DNA of 64,000 nt from Dendrolimus kikuchii. Taxonomy: Eukaryota > Arthropoda > Insecta > Lepidoptera > Lasiocampidae. The stretch lies in the NCBI GenBank assembly GCA_019925095.2, contig CM034415.1, positions 8,527,001-8,591,000 on the forward strand, in the 5' to 3' direction. The position numbers were made by a program, and so were the translations under genes. Below are positions 38,981-51,300 of this stretch, in pieces; position 1 is the first letter of the stretch; each line of letters starts with the position of its first letter. The notes beneath the pieces were generated by a model. The model was not told the origin of the DNA. It worked only from the letters and a program-made list of their open reading frames with translations, and did not search any database.

Positions 38981-39658
38981 TGGAGGGTAGAGGTAAGGAG
39001 AATCATCTAATATAAGAAAATAGTTGAAGAAGTGTCCAGTTGCAAGCTGAAAATAACAGTTCAAAAACCGTCCACAATGGCGCTGATGTAGACAAAGGGT
39101 ATGGTATGAATGTAGCTGTTGTAGACAAATCGAAGTATGCCGAGTTAAACAAATTAATGTCTTTGGCGACTAGACTAGTTGGTGATAGTAAACTGTTATA
39201 AAACGTCAACTATTTACGTAGTACAATGTAATTGACTAAATATAACCTCAATAAATTGTTATATAAAACCGTGAATATTGATTTTATGTCGTGAATTTTG
39301 AATAATACGCTTAGTGATTTTGTAATATTTAATTTTATAAAACTAAAACACTATAATACTACTTTAATAACTTTTGATGTCAGGTGATATCAGGAGCCTT
39401 AAGAACAGACGAGCTTGCATAACAAGAGTTATGAATGGCAAAGAAGCAAGTGAGGTGTGTAAGAATAAGCCTAAATGGCACTCTGTGGTTCGTGCCTACC
39501 CCGCAAGGGAACTGGCGTGAAGTTATGTATGTATGTAATAACTTTTGGCGTTTTCTTTAAAATTCACCCTGATGCCAAAGTGGCGCCACCCGAATTTAAT
39601 GCATTTTGATGGACATTTCTTCATATACAGAGATGGTTCTCCTTACCTCTACCCTCCA
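38981..39658. mobile_element. TIR element copy 2 with perfect 22-bp ends
   Basis: 38981-39002 (TGGAGGGTAGAGGTAAGGAG...) and 39637-39658 are exact reverse complements. 678 bp including a LINE insertion at 39377-39535. No transposase frame. No target duplication identified. Confidence 0.85.
39377..39535 (+). mobile_element. LINE (TATG-tail) insertion with 12-bp target duplication
   Basis: TAATAACTTTTG at 39365-39376 and 39536-39547. Copy 1 of the host element shows the uninterrupted target at about 33797-33802. Confidence 0.9.
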
Positions 39659-39674
39659 CAGACAGAAATAGGAG

Positions 39675-39905
39675 TACGGAGTTTTTGGCGGGAACTGAAA
39701 GGAGACGCTGTGCTGTGCAATTTTATTTTCTAAAAATGTGTAAAATTACTCTAAAATGAACAGTAATTGTAAGATATTGATAGTTTTTGAGTAGAAATTG
39801 TGTTTTTGTGAGAAATGTGAACTGTATAGTCAAATGTGGCCTTTCGAGTTGTCACAGGAACTCTGTTGAATGGCGTTGAGAGTTCCTGTGATTTGCCTTA
39901 TGTGT
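39675..39905 (+). repeat. Dispersed repeat 'GGAGTTTTTGGCG', plus copy
   Basis: CGGAGTTTTTGGCGGGAACTG to AACTCTGTTGAATGGCGTTG; follows TIR element copy 2 after 16 bases. Confidence 0.6.
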
Positions 39906-41126
39906 TGAAGTATATAGGTCAAAACTCAATGATTAACTTTTAAACTTTTTTTTACAATTTATTTATTTTTATATGAGTAATGTCTTATATAATAATATTT
40001 GCAGTTATTGTATATAATTGCGAAAAAATTATATTTGATTTGGCTAATTTAAAATATTTTGTTACAAGTGATTTTTTTAGGCATTTTTTAAACATGATTT
40101 TGCATCGCTCATGGTTTTTGGAAGTTGATTATATATTTGGGCTCCTTTAAATAATATGCTGCTTTTACCATATTTTATTTTTTAATTTGTTGTAGAATTC
40201 TAAGCTGAAGGAAGCCAACGCGTTGTCAGCAGATTGGCGTAGGGGGATAGAAGGAGGGGCGAAATGGGCTATTGGACCTCTCACACATTGCACGAAACAC
40301 GATTATAGCTCAAGGCTAACCGTTTCACGACGATATTCTGTGTTTGCGTGTTATCACAGCGACCTAGAACCCGTATTCATTTTATTGATTCCAATGTGGC
40401 TCTACCACGTATAAGATCTTCCATAATCTCATCAAAGAAAGCAAAAATATGAAATTTTGACAAAACACTTTATTCATATAAAAATACATTATTTATAACT
40501 AACATTTCATTTCGAGCCGTTATGGCTATTTTATTGTAAGTAACATTTGGACTTAAGTATATTTTTTGTTACTAAAGATATTTTGAATTATTATTTTATT
40601 TTCAAACTTCCAATTTCTTGTCTCTCTCTTGTTATAAAAGATATTTTAAACTCTTTTGTATAATGCGATTCAAATGAGAATAGGATCGACTTGCGCCATA
40701 TTGTGACTTTAAATAATTAAATATTATATTAAGACAATTTACTAGTAATTTAACCTTTTTATTTAAATTTGATGCAAGACTATCTATTATTGATATGCAA
40801 ATAAGTTTTTAGCAAAAAATACTTTTCAGGTGACATTTGACAGATAGAGGTTATTGACATTCCTATTCTTATTTGGATCGCACAGTAACAGAAAATATCG
40901 CTTACAATAAAATGGCGGTAAAAGCTCGATATTATTACAATTGGTACAACTTTTGGAATAGGGACGTGAGCAATGGTTACAAAAAAAAAAAACTATTTAC
41001 ACGCAAGTCCATTTAAATATTTTGATTTAATGATGATGGGTAGCTTTTGTTAATGCTATTTGGCGGTTGTTCACAAAATAGTCACAGCTGTCAACCACTT
41101 CGCCGACTGGTTAATGGTTGTCGAAT
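39906..41126. other. Intergenic DNA, no gene recognised
   Basis: A 63-codon frame at 40223-40414 follows an acceptor-like TTTGTTGTAG and could be an exon, but has no recognisable domain and no partner exon. 41065-41126 repeats 22090-22170. Confidence 0.35.
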
Positions 41127-41262
41127 AATGGCCGGTTTACCATACCGACCGTTTATTTGCCTTACTATCGGTTATAATTTGAAGTAGGCAAGTAATGTTA
41201 AAATTCAACCGATTGTAAGGCTAGTGATTGAAAAAGTAAGATATAGGAACCGGCCATGAGCC
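41127..41262. mobile_element. Foldback MITE, 'ATCGGT' family
   Basis: GGCCGGTTTACCATACCGAC at the left and AAGATATAGGAACCGGCC at the right are inverted; the middle holds CTATCGGTTATAATTTG. Confidence 0.7.
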
Positions 41263-41284
41263 GTTGGCTGTCGGTTGACAAGTA

Positions 41285-41547
41285 CATACATACATACATA
41301 CATAACTTCACGCCAGTTCCCTTGCGGGGTAAGCACGAACAACAGAGTGCCATTTAGGCTTATTCTTACACACCTCACTTGCCTCTTTGACATTCGTAAC
41401 TCTTGTCATGCAAGCTCGTCTGTTCTTAAGGCTCCTGACATCACCTTCTGCTAGTACACGATCAATTTGATCATGGAAGGTGTGTCGTGGCCTTCCACGA
41501 CTTCTGCATCCATCCACTTTTGCATTGTATATCTGTATCTGTCTGTA
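41285..41547 (-). mobile_element. LINE (TATG-tail) insertion, minus, with 10-bp target duplication
   Basis: TTGACAAGTA at 41275-41284 and 41548-41557. The minus strand encodes [20 protein letters not shown] to YPARELA without a stop. Confidence 0.88.
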
Positions 41548-41989
41548 TTGACAAGTAATACACACATAATCCAAACAGCCATCAAGTCGTTTTTAGTCGG
41601 CTAAACAAACATTAGCTGGAACGTAGTTCTTGGAATTCCAGTTACCCACCACTTTTTTTTAAATATCTTTACATAGTATAAAACCAAATCGCTTTCCGCA
41701 TCTGTCTATATATCCGCTAATTCCTCAGAAACTATGCTTCGATTTTTAAGCGGTTTTCACCATCGGTTTGGTAATTTTTCAAGAAAACTTCACATATGCA
41801 CTAGCATTTTACTCACGGCTTCACTCGCGTTGTATGAAGGCCTAATTAAATTTTCTTGCAAGAAAAATAAATGCTAACAACGTGTGTCGAGAACCAAGGT
41901 AAGACTATTCTATTCTATCCTATGATAATTTTATTTCTTTTGTAAAATTAAGTAAACTATGTGCATTTCTATAATATTCTAAAATTCAT

Positions 41990-42262
41990 GTGGTTCGGGC
42001 ATGTGGAAAAAATGGCTAAACAGATATACAATGCAAATGTGGATGGATGCAGAAGTCGTGGAAAGCCACGACACACCTTCCATGATCAAATTGATCGTGT
42101 ACTAGCAGAAGGTGATGTCGGGAGCCTTAAGAACAGACGAGTGTGCATGACAAGAGTTATGAATGTCAAAGAAGCGAGTGAGGTGTGTAAGAATAAGCCT
42201 GAATTCTGCTCTGTTGCTTGTGTCTACCCCGCAAGGGAACTGGCGTGAAGCTATGTATGTAT
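41990..42262 (+). mobile_element. LINE (TATG-tail) fragment
   Basis: WFGHVEKMAKQIYNANVDGC to YPARELA, with an internal deletion after HVEKM relative to other copies. Inserted in Helitron-like sequence (TATTCTAAAATTC / AAAATTCTAAACATG at the two sides). Confidence 0.75.
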
Positions 42263-42267
42263 TATAA

Positions 42268-42717
42268 AATTCTAAACATGCCCTGTCTGCACATTAAAGC
42301 TATTTTAAAAAAACTAACAGGAATAGACTATATAAACGATGGAGAACATGATGCAATGGGCCGATTTCGAGGCGGTGTTCGCTGATCGACAGCAAATTAT
42401 TAAACTTAAAAATCTGCGCTACTTTTTATCCTGGGAATCATGCGGGAATTTTTCTGGAAATTATTTAAAACGACCAGATAAAAAAAAAAACGAAATCCAA
42501 TGTGATTTTTTTACTGATCAAATTCATCAAAAAAACTGAGCAAATTTAATGTAATAAAATTTTGATATTTTTTATCGTGTAGCGTGAAGTTGTTCGGGTT
42601 TATAAAGATTTGCTTATTCCGGCAACTTTCACTAGAACGGTAGCTGCGGTACTTATGTCCCGGAAATCCCGCGGAAATTTTAATTCAAGCGTGGATGAAG
42701 TCCCGGGCATATCCTAG
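42268..42717 (+). mobile_element. Helitron-like non-autonomous element
   Basis: Contains ACTATATAAACGATGGAGAA, TTTTTATCCTGGGAATCATG and ends GTGGATGAAGTCCCGGGC-ATATCCTAG|T. Same group as 34720, 45705 and 60005. Confidence 0.65.
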
Positions 42718-42887
42718 TTCTCATATAAATAGAAGGATTAAATACGTAGATTTAGGCAAAATTAAGAAAACATTATATTTGGGTTTTTAGTTATTAAGTG
42801 TTGATTATGATAAAAATGAGTCAAAAAACCCTTTTCAAATAACCTTATAAACAAAGGGTCATGTAATCTCAACAACGCCATCTACAT

Positions 42888-43203
42888 TTTATCCGTGCAG
42901 GAACGGAGAAAGAGTACAATTTCTTGCGGCCGGGCGGCCTGTCGTAAGAGGCGACTTAACAACCCACAGCCAGGTGGTAGGGCATTTGCCCGACTGGATG
43001 GCTACCACCCCTGGTCTAAAGCATGTCGCCATAACAACCTTGAGTTGTGTTCCGGCATTAGTGACCAGGTTCCAGTTTCCCTTAAGAGAGCAGCAGCGCA
43101 TTCGTAGCACCTTTGGTGTTGCAAATGTCCATAGGCGATGGTAACCGCCTTCAATCGAGTGGGCCGTCTGCCTGTCTGCTGATCTCCTGCAATTAAAAAA
43201 AAA
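42888..43203 (+). mobile_element. Family A retroposon copy, full length
   Basis: Starts TATCCGTGCAGGAACGGAG and ends CTGATCTCCTGCAATT plus A-run (43196-43207). About 315 bp. Confidence 0.82.
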
Positions 43204-43214
43204 AAAAGTAATAA

Positions 43215-43443
43215 ATGATGGACTTCTCTTTATCGGAGATAGCAGCTATTGTCATTGCCATTGATGACGAAGAGGGATCAATAACAAAATAAATGTAAGA
43301 AAATGGGGCGTGCACCCTATTTAGAGAAAGCTCCGTTATGCAGGATTTTTTTTTACCCTATGCAGTGATACCAGATGATGAAGACAACTTCTTTGGATAT
43401 TTTAGAATGACTAAGGATAACTTTCAAATCTTACGACATAAGT
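43215..43443 (+). pseudogene. PIF/Harbinger transposase N-terminal fragment
   Basis: Broken frame: MMDFSLSEIAAIVIAIDDEE, then two stops, ENGACTLFRESSVMQDF and IPDDEDNFFGYFRMTKDNF. The F..YFRM...F pattern after an acidic segment is typical of the start of Harbinger-type nucleases. Only the N-terminal part is present. Confidence 0.5.
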
Positions 43444-43614
43444 AAGATTTGAATAATAAAACATCGGGCAGATAAACATTCATATCGAGGGCTTCATAAC
43501 ATATAGGCATATACGCAAAAATGCAATTTTTTTGTTGTTTACTAAAATTTATAAAATGTTACAATTTAGGAAAGTCTTACCAGTATGCAAGTGTACCTAA
43601 AAAGAAGGTTTTTA

Positions 43615-43863
43615 TTTAATCTTTTTTATTTATTTAATCGGCAGACAAACACACACATTGTATATCCCGAAATTAAGCAAGTTACGCTTGTGTTATGGGT
43701 AATATACAACGGACTACTCTGGGGCCGATCCCAGACACCCAGACCATAGTAAATAACGGAGAAAATACGTTTTCCGAAATTTACTATACCAGGAATCGAA
43801 CCCGGAACCTCTGCGTTGCAGTGAGGTACGCCGGCAAAGGCTTAGCCCGCTCAACCACAAGGC
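43615..43863 (-). mobile_element. tRNA-derived SINE with A and B boxes
   Basis: On the minus strand: A box TGGTTGAGCGGG (43857-43846) and B box GGTTCGATTCC (43802-43792), about 44 bases apart, then a unique body and an A/T-rich end. These are RNA polymerase III internal promoter motifs. Related pieces at 12985-13065 (plus) and 50865-50970 (minus). Confidence 0.75.
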
Positions 43864-43898
43864 CGTAAATTCAGCCTTATACAATCAACTAGTTTTGT

Positions 43899-43904
43899 TT
43901 TATT
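43899..43904 (-). terminator. Candidate polyadenylation signal inside the MITE
   Basis: AATAAA on the minus strand, 73 bases after the TGA of the helical-repeat gene, within MITE sequence (GTGAATAAAACAAAAC). Confidence 0.5.
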
Positions 43905-43976
43905 CACAATTTTGTCCCTTGTGTAAAACTGCATTTGTTACGAAGCCCTCGATATCCTCTTAAAAGCTTTTACTTA

Positions 43977-45371
43977 TCAATTATTCAAAACCAATTTCTT
44001 TCTCGTCTTACGCTCTGATGTTGGTAATTTTCCAGGACTAGTAGCTCTTTGCAAAGCTTTCCTTCTAGTTTTCACTTCTTTTACATTCTCCTTGTCAACA
44101 AAGTCTTTTTCTAAATTCTTCACAATATTGCCTTTTATCACTTTCTTTGAATAGGTTTTAACGGACGTCATTGGAGTGAAAAAATTCTCAGGACTTGCAT
44201 TAGCAATAGGCGTGTAGAATTCGACTTTAGGAGTGTCACTACTAATACTAGGCTGGGATAATTGTTTGACGGTTCTAGGCCTGGATTGTCTAGGAGTTTC
44301 TGTTCTAGACTTAGTAACGTAAGGTTTGAGATATGTTTTTGATGTGCTCAACTTCTTTTTAGGACTAATATTAGCCTCTTGCGAAGGCTGCGTTAGTAAT
44401 AAACGTGGTACGGATTTTGAGTTTATAGGTGTTGCGGCTTCTAGTAAATGTCTAGCAGCAATTAAAGACGGTACTTTAAAATCGTCTTCGATTGTTCTTT
44501 TATCTCTACCCTCAATTTCATCAGAGACATCATCTAAATTAAATTTGGCAACTACCCTACGTTTCTTAGGTATTTCTTCATCTTTGTGTACAGTTTTTTG
44601 TGTCTTAACATTAACCGGCAGTCTTTTACTTTCAGGTGTTAGCATTACTTCTACATTCTTAACCGGACTGAGGGTCAAACCTTCAAAGTCAACTTCTAAG
44701 CCTAATTCAGTTGATTTCTTCACTTTCCTCAAACTAGCTGATGCAGTCATCAAATTCAGTACATCATTACCCAAGTACTCATCGATCGATTTCAAATCTT
44801 GCATTATCTCATGTATATTAACAATATATGAATCAACTAAATCGTAACTGCCTTTAGCGAGTTCGAAATACGACGCTTCTAGCAAAACCTCCAACTTGAG
44901 ACACTTCAACTCATCAAACAACTTATCACTAACAAAATCTACAATGTACCTATCAAATTTACTTCTATAACTGTCGACCAAATTTCTCAATCTACCCTCG
45001 GATATGTCTAAAATTTTGAAAACACCAGCGAAATAATTACTAGCTATTTCGAACTCTTTCGCTCTGAAATACATGGAAGCTTCTAGACAAAATGTCCGAC
45101 AAGTCATCGAAAAACAAGATGGCGTCCGACATGCGTAACAGCGACATCTTTTATCGTGTAGAAGAAATTCCGGAACTTTGAACGCGTGAATCGTATTACA
45201 GGGTATGGACGGACTAGATTGGGTCTTCTTTAATAGCATATTGTCTCGCATAGACTCTATTTCCGGTTTCGGCGTGAACATCACGTCCGGGTTCTTCCTG
45301 GTTAATCCCGGTTGGGTCTCGTTTGAAGGTTGCAAGCCTAGGATGTGTTTCAAACGGTTGTCTATTTCAGC
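43977..45371 (-). CDS. Helical-repeat gene, terminal exon
   Basis: Acceptor ATCAACAG at 45373-45372; 464 codons from [12 protein letters not shown], stop TGA at 43979-43977. Holds the Cys cluster and the basic SP/TP- and KEN-containing tail. Confidence 0.9.
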   Translation of the reverse strand, partial: AEIDNRLKHILGLQPSNETQPGLTRKNPDVMFTPKPEIESMRDNMLLKKTQSSPSIPCNTIHAFKVPEFLLHDKRCRCYACRTPSCFSMTCRTFCLEASMYFRAKEFEIASNYFAGVFKILDISEGRLRNLVDSYRSKFDRYIVDFVSDKLFDELKCLKLEVLLEASYFELAKGSYDLVDSYIVNIHEIMQDLKSIDEYLGNDVLNLMTASASLRKVKKSTELGLEVDFEGLTLSPVKNVEVMLTPESKRLPVNVKTQKTVHKDEEIPKKRRVVAKFNLDDVSDEIEGRDKRTIEDDFKVPSLIAARHLLEAATPINSKSVPRLLLTQPSQEANISPKKKLSTSKTYLKPYVTKSRTETPRQSRPRTVKQLSQPSISSDTPKVEFYTPIANASPENFFTPMTSVKTYSKKVIKGNIVKNLEKDFVDKENVKEVKTRRKALQRATSPGKLPTSERKTRKKLVLNN

Positions 45372-48300
45372 CTGTTGATGAGAAACAGATCAATTAACCA
45401 CATACACTGAATATTAACACAATATAGAGGGGTGGTGTAAGTCAGGTTTGCACATGGAAGTTTCTTCAGGTGAAAATCAGTCAAGTGCCTGTCAATCCGG
45501 GCATAATTAATGGTTGCACGGAGATGATAAGTTTGGATTTTATTATTTTGCTTTGGAACTCTTCAAGAACATTGGATCGAAAATGTTCCCTACCTAAATG
45601 TGTTTATATATCTATGTATATATGTTTATTATTATTTTGATGTAATTTTTTTCTAATTTCTGTAATTTCTAGATGCTAATAATAAAACACAATAATTATT
45701 ATACATATATAGATTTTAAAAATATATAAAATTCTAAACATTGAAGCTAATTTAAGAAAGCAACTGGAATAGACAGACTATAATTAAACGATTGAGAACA
45801 CGATACACTTTCTTTTAGATTTCTTGTTTGTTTTGGTCGGGATTCACGTAAAAACTACTGGGCCAATTTCGCTGACAAAAGAAATTCTAATACTTAAAAT
45901 CTGCAATACTTTTTATACCGGGATTTTATCCGGGAATGATTCAAAATGGCCAGAGTGAAAAAAAAACAAATTTCAATGTGATTTTTCAGAGCTCGATAGC
46001 AAATTTAATGTAATTAAATGTGTGATATTTTTTTTATCCCGGAAGCGGTTTGTAGTCGTTCGGGTGTGTAAAAATTACTTTATATCGACACATTTTTCAC
46101 TGAAACGATAGGTCTACACTATTTTTTAAATACCGCGGTACTTTGTGTCACGGGAATCCCGCGGGAATTTCAAGCGAAGCGTGGACGAAGTCGCGGACAT
46201 ATCTAATAATAATAATAATTGCCTTGCCGTGCTTGCATTAGCCGGCCGGCACGGAGTGGAGATCGCTAGAGCTATGACTAAAGCTCCAGGGGTGGAAGTG
46301 ATAAACGGTATCACGTCAGAAGTAGCTTCGGTGAACCTGCAGCCCACCTCTCTACACCCCTTAGCCACTCACACTCATATTGCTCCTGTCTTCTATGGCA
46401 TTTTTTTGGGGCCTATGCAGGGAGTGGCGAGTCACCGTCTGCCCATTTTTCCATGTTCCCCGAACATTACGTCGGGCAGACGCCATAGTCCCCATAACCC
46501 AGACCCCTAGTACCACTAGCAGTTCAGCCCAATAGCCCGGTACTTTTTGTCCTCATTTCGCGCAATAGTCCCACACTGGCCGGGGCTTGTCCTTGGGTGC
46601 ATTATTATATGGTGTAGACAGGGACAATCGCCGGTCAGTGTCACGCCACATTTACATTAAATTTGTCAAAGGGCCTCTACGTGTTGGCCTTTCCATGGGC
46701 CCACGCAAGCCCTCCAAATGTCCGGGCCATTTTTATGGCCCGTGGTCTTCAAAGTCTTACATTATAATCTTTATTAGCCTTTAGTGTTTTACAATTTAAC
46801 AAGAAAGAGACACACAGAAAGATAATTAGGAAACAGTAAAAATGTGCTAGTTTAAAATACTGCTATGGAATTTAAGACAAGTAGGTACACCTTCGACTCT
46901 CAAAGTAGGAACAAGGCCTGTGTTTTGAGACAATTTTTTTATTTTATTGCAGGAGTTCAGCAGACAGGCAGACGACCCACTTGATGGAAAGCAGTTACCA
47001 TCGCCTATGGACATTTGCAACACCAAAGGTGCTACAAATGCGCTGCTGCTCTCTTAAGGGAGACTGGAACCTGGTCACTAATGCCGGAACACAAATCAAG
47101 GTTGTTATGGCGACATACCTTAGACCAGGGGTGGTAGCCATCCAGTCGGGCAAATGCCCTACCACCTGGCAAATCAAAGGTACCCCTCACCTATTTGGTT
47201 AAACATAATTATAGCTCTTAGATAAGTAGTTATATATGCTTACGTGCGTGTGTGTGTGGCTGTGAGTGTGTGAACGTGTACAGTGATCCTAGTCCCTATT
47301 AATATTATAAATGCGAAAGTAACTCACTCTGTCTGTCTGTCTGTTCCGTTTTCACGGAAAAACTACTGGACCGATTTGGCTGAAACTCAGTATATATATA
47401 TTTTCGATGCCGAGAATGAACATAGGATATTTTTATCCCGAAAAATGGGATAATTTTCATATGTTTGTCTTTTTGTTTGTTATCCTTTTATGGAAAGACT
47501 ATTGGACCGATTTGGCTGAAACTCGGTATATATATATTTTGAATACCGAGAGTGGCCAAGGGATACTTTTTATCCCGGATAATGGGATACATTTTGAGAT
47601 AGATTTATGTATTTATCCTGGAAACTAGGACTGGTTTTGTGATTTTGTCCATTTCGTCCACTGGGTCTACTGGGTCTACTGGGTCCACTTGGTCCACTGG
47701 GTCCACTTGGACTACTGTGTCCACTTGGTCCCCTTGGTTAACTGGGTCCACTTGGTCCACTGGGTCCACTTGGTCCACTGGGTCCACTTGGTCCACTGGG
47801 TCCACTTAGTCTACTGGGTCCACTTGGTCCACTGAGTTTACTGGGTCCACTGGGTCCATTTGGAACACTTAGCCTACTGGGTCAACTGGGTCCACTGGGC
47901 CCACTGGGTCCATTTAGACTACTGGGTCCACCGGGCCCCCTAGGTCCACTGGACTCACTGGGTCCATTGGACCCGCTGGGTCCACTTGGTCCACTAGGTC
48001 CGTTGGGTCCACTGGGTCCACTTTGTCCACTGGATCCACTGGGTCCAGTTGGTCCACTGGGTCCACTTGGCCCGCTTGGTCCATGTTATCTATTTTGTCA
48101 TTTATGTAGTTTACATATAGACGGGGGTGGTATAGTTTGCGATATAAAATGAAGTGAATCTTTTGGGGGCAAATACATACAAATTTAATACAATGTAACC
48201 TGTACTACTTGCTCTTTAAACAAGAGACACGCACTAGAGGTTGACCCACGGCGCAGCCGCAACTCTAGTTATGAATAAAAATACGAATAGGTACCTGCGC

Positions 48301-51300
48301 GTCGTCCGCCTTCGCCGGGTTAGTGACGACTGCGATGAGGTGCGCCTGCGCATGGGCGCCGGCGCACGGCAGCGCCGCCCCGGCCGCGCCGCGCGCCCGC
48401 CGCCACGCCCCGAGCTCGCGCGCCAGTCGCGCCGCGGACACGCTGCACGACGCAGTGTGCCGCTTTATAGTCAACGAGCGCAGCCGACGGGAGGCCCATT
48501 TCGACGCTGAGGATAATCGAAATCATCGCCTTACAATTTTGTTCGAACCACAAACAGCTACATTATTAAAATTAACCCTTTAGCTCACTATTAGCACATA
48601 TGTGTCCGCGATGAGAGTGCAAATAACACTTTATTGCACACCAAAATATACAATTACAAAAATGAAACCATATTTACAATATTTTCCTGCGTTGGGGCGG
48701 CCTGTCGTAAGAGGCGACAAAACAACCCACAGCCAGGTGATAGGGCATTTGCCCGACTACATGGCTACCACCCCTGGTCTAAAGTATGTCGCCATAACAA
48801 CCTTGAGTTGTGTTCCGGCATTAGTGGCCAGGTCCAAGTCTCCCTTAAGAGTCCTTAATGTCCATAGGCGATAGTAACTGTTTTCCATCAAGTGGGCCGT
48901 CTGCCTGTCTGATGAACTCATGCAATAAAACCGCTTTCCATCGGTGGGACATCTGTATGTCTGCCGGAACTCGTGCAATAAAAAAGTAATAATTTGCAAT
49001 ACCACTTTCCATCAAGTACAGTCATCGGCCGTCTCAGTTTGTCCGCTTCAGGCCTTAATAAAAAAAAACACATTAATTCCACTCACAATTGTTGCCAACA
49101 GCGAAATAATGCCTCTGCGCCATATTCGCACTAGTCAAAGCACTCGGTCCCGCCTCCACGCATAAATGCATTTGCGCTTCTAGTAACCTTCCAATCGCCA
49201 AATCCACTGGAATTATAATTAATTAATGGCCGATTTTTCAATCGGGGAGGCCATCCACAAACCACGTCACACGAATTTCATGATTTTCGGACCCGCCATA
49301 GTCACAGCTGGTCACATTCGTGTGACTTCTCCCTCCCTAGTGCGACATCACACAAACATGCAATTTTACATCAAGTAATTAGGAAATTACTAAATTATAA
49401 GCTTTTTAAATACAAGCTTTTGAGAGCCTGGATATCATGTAGCAGCAGAGTGCTAGCCAAGACAAGTGAAACGAGCCCAAACACGACGGGTCTATCTTCC
49501 GACTCCATCACCAGATCAGCTCCATGGTACCATATTAATGCACTGTCACGCGATATACATGTGCGTGCAAAATTTCAGCTCAATCGCAAACCGGGAAGTT
49601 GGTCAAATTTAACTTGCAAGATTCCAGCCGAACTTACATACATACATAGGTACATCCATTGCAAGTTAAATAAAAGCTTGTTAAAATAGCAGTTTCGTAA
49701 TTAGTTTTCTAATAATTTCCATTGAAATAATTTGTTTATAATTGGAAATATTTCGAAGGTTTTCGTTGATAGTACAATTTTCATGTTTTAAAGCTTAAAT
49801 ATATAAGATATTGAAATGTGACGTCACGAAATTTATTAACAACCCCCCCCCCCCCCCCCCCACAACGGTTAACGTAATTTACTGATGGTCCCTCATCAGA
49901 TAAAAGTCATCAGCCGAATCAATTATAACCTGACTGAATTCAATAGTCGAGCAACTCGAATGTTTTATTAATGCAACTATACAAGGCCCACACTGCACAT
50001 GCACTTCCTCACAACACCAGCATGTAACAGATACACTCTACATTGGTATAAGTTTAGTATTAAAACTAGAATACATGAATATTAGTACATTATGGTACTA
50101 GTGTGTAACATTGGTGATTACCGCCGAGGCGCCATTGAGACTCGAGCCGTAGGCGAGGGTCTTAATAGAGCCGAGGACGGTAATCATCAATACACACGTG
50201 TATCATACGACGTTTTTCAACACACTTGTAAATAAAATAACAACAAAAACTCATTTTATTTTTAGTAGATAAAAAAAGTTATATATGAGTGAAAGTTTTA
50301 TTTATTAAACACGTACGAGTTAAAATTATCTATTTAAATAAGAAGTTGCATGAAATGAGCAAGCAATAGGAACATTAATTTATTTGTTCTATAGAACACG
50401 ATCTTTTTTTTTTGAATAAAAACTTTTTTAAGAACAAAGCAACTCAACCAATAAAATTTAAAAAAAAATCTGTAACTCACTAGTGAGTTATAATGTTTTT
50501 TACTCACAGTTTGATAATAGGTGTCATTCTGTGCCTAATTGCGGTGACCATAGAGCCACTTTATGAGCAAGTGTGTTGAAAAATAATTTATTCGTAAAAT
50601 ACATACACCTCAACACAAAAATCAACAAATTAATGTCACACACAAGAACCAAAATAACTAATAAGCGTGTTAAATTCAAAAAATTAAATCTAGAAATTTA
50701 GTTGTAAAAAAGGGTACAAAACTCCAGTCCGTAGAGTTGTTCATAATATATATAAAAAAAAATTATGCAACTGTATTTTTAAATTTTGTCCTGTTGTATT
50801 TCATAGTATAATTAACTCTTTATCTGATGATAAAAATCACCCCTTATTAAATAAAAAAAAGCAAGTTATGCTTGTGTTACGAGTAATAGACAACGGTCAA
50901 CTCTGGACCTGACCCTACACACCCAGACCATAGCAAATAACAGAAAGTCAGGCGTCTAGCCCAATAACTTTGTGGGCCGGTTAACTAGGCGGGCACAGTT
51001 TCAGTCCATTCAAACGCAGAGCCGACAATAAATAATCCCTTATTTAAATAAAATCTATTTTATAGCAAACTTTTTGACCTAATGTGTTTTTATAATTATC
51101 ACATACCCCACCTTCCGCATCGAAAATATATATTTACTGACTTTCAGCTAAATCGGTCCAGTAGTTTTTACGTGACAACGGAACAGACAGACAGATAAGC
51201 GTTACTGTCACATTTAAATATTAATAGGGATTTATAACTAAGAAAGCGTCGGTTTCATGAGGTTTTAGAGAAATAAATCTTTATAACATAAACACACTTG

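Larger units (their letters stand above)
43482..43956. mobile_element. MITE with 19-bp inverted ends, next to the helical-repeat gene
   Basis: ATATCGAGGGCTTCATAAC (43482-43500) and GTTACGAAGCCCTCGATAT (43938-43956) are inverted with one mismatch. It may be the non-autonomous derivative of the Harbinger fragment just upstream. A tRNA-derived SINE sits inside. Its right end is 20 bases downstream of the gene's stop codon. Confidence 0.75.

Noticed and set aside
44326..44847. 173-codon plus-strand frame opposite the terminal exon of the helical-repeat gene.
   Set aside because: It is antisense to a long, spliced and phase-consistent coding exon and has no recognisable motif.
47605..48152. Collagen-like GPL repeats (plus) and DQVDPV repeats (minus).
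   Set aside because: By-product of a 9-bp minisatellite in an intron; no signal peptide, no exon structure.
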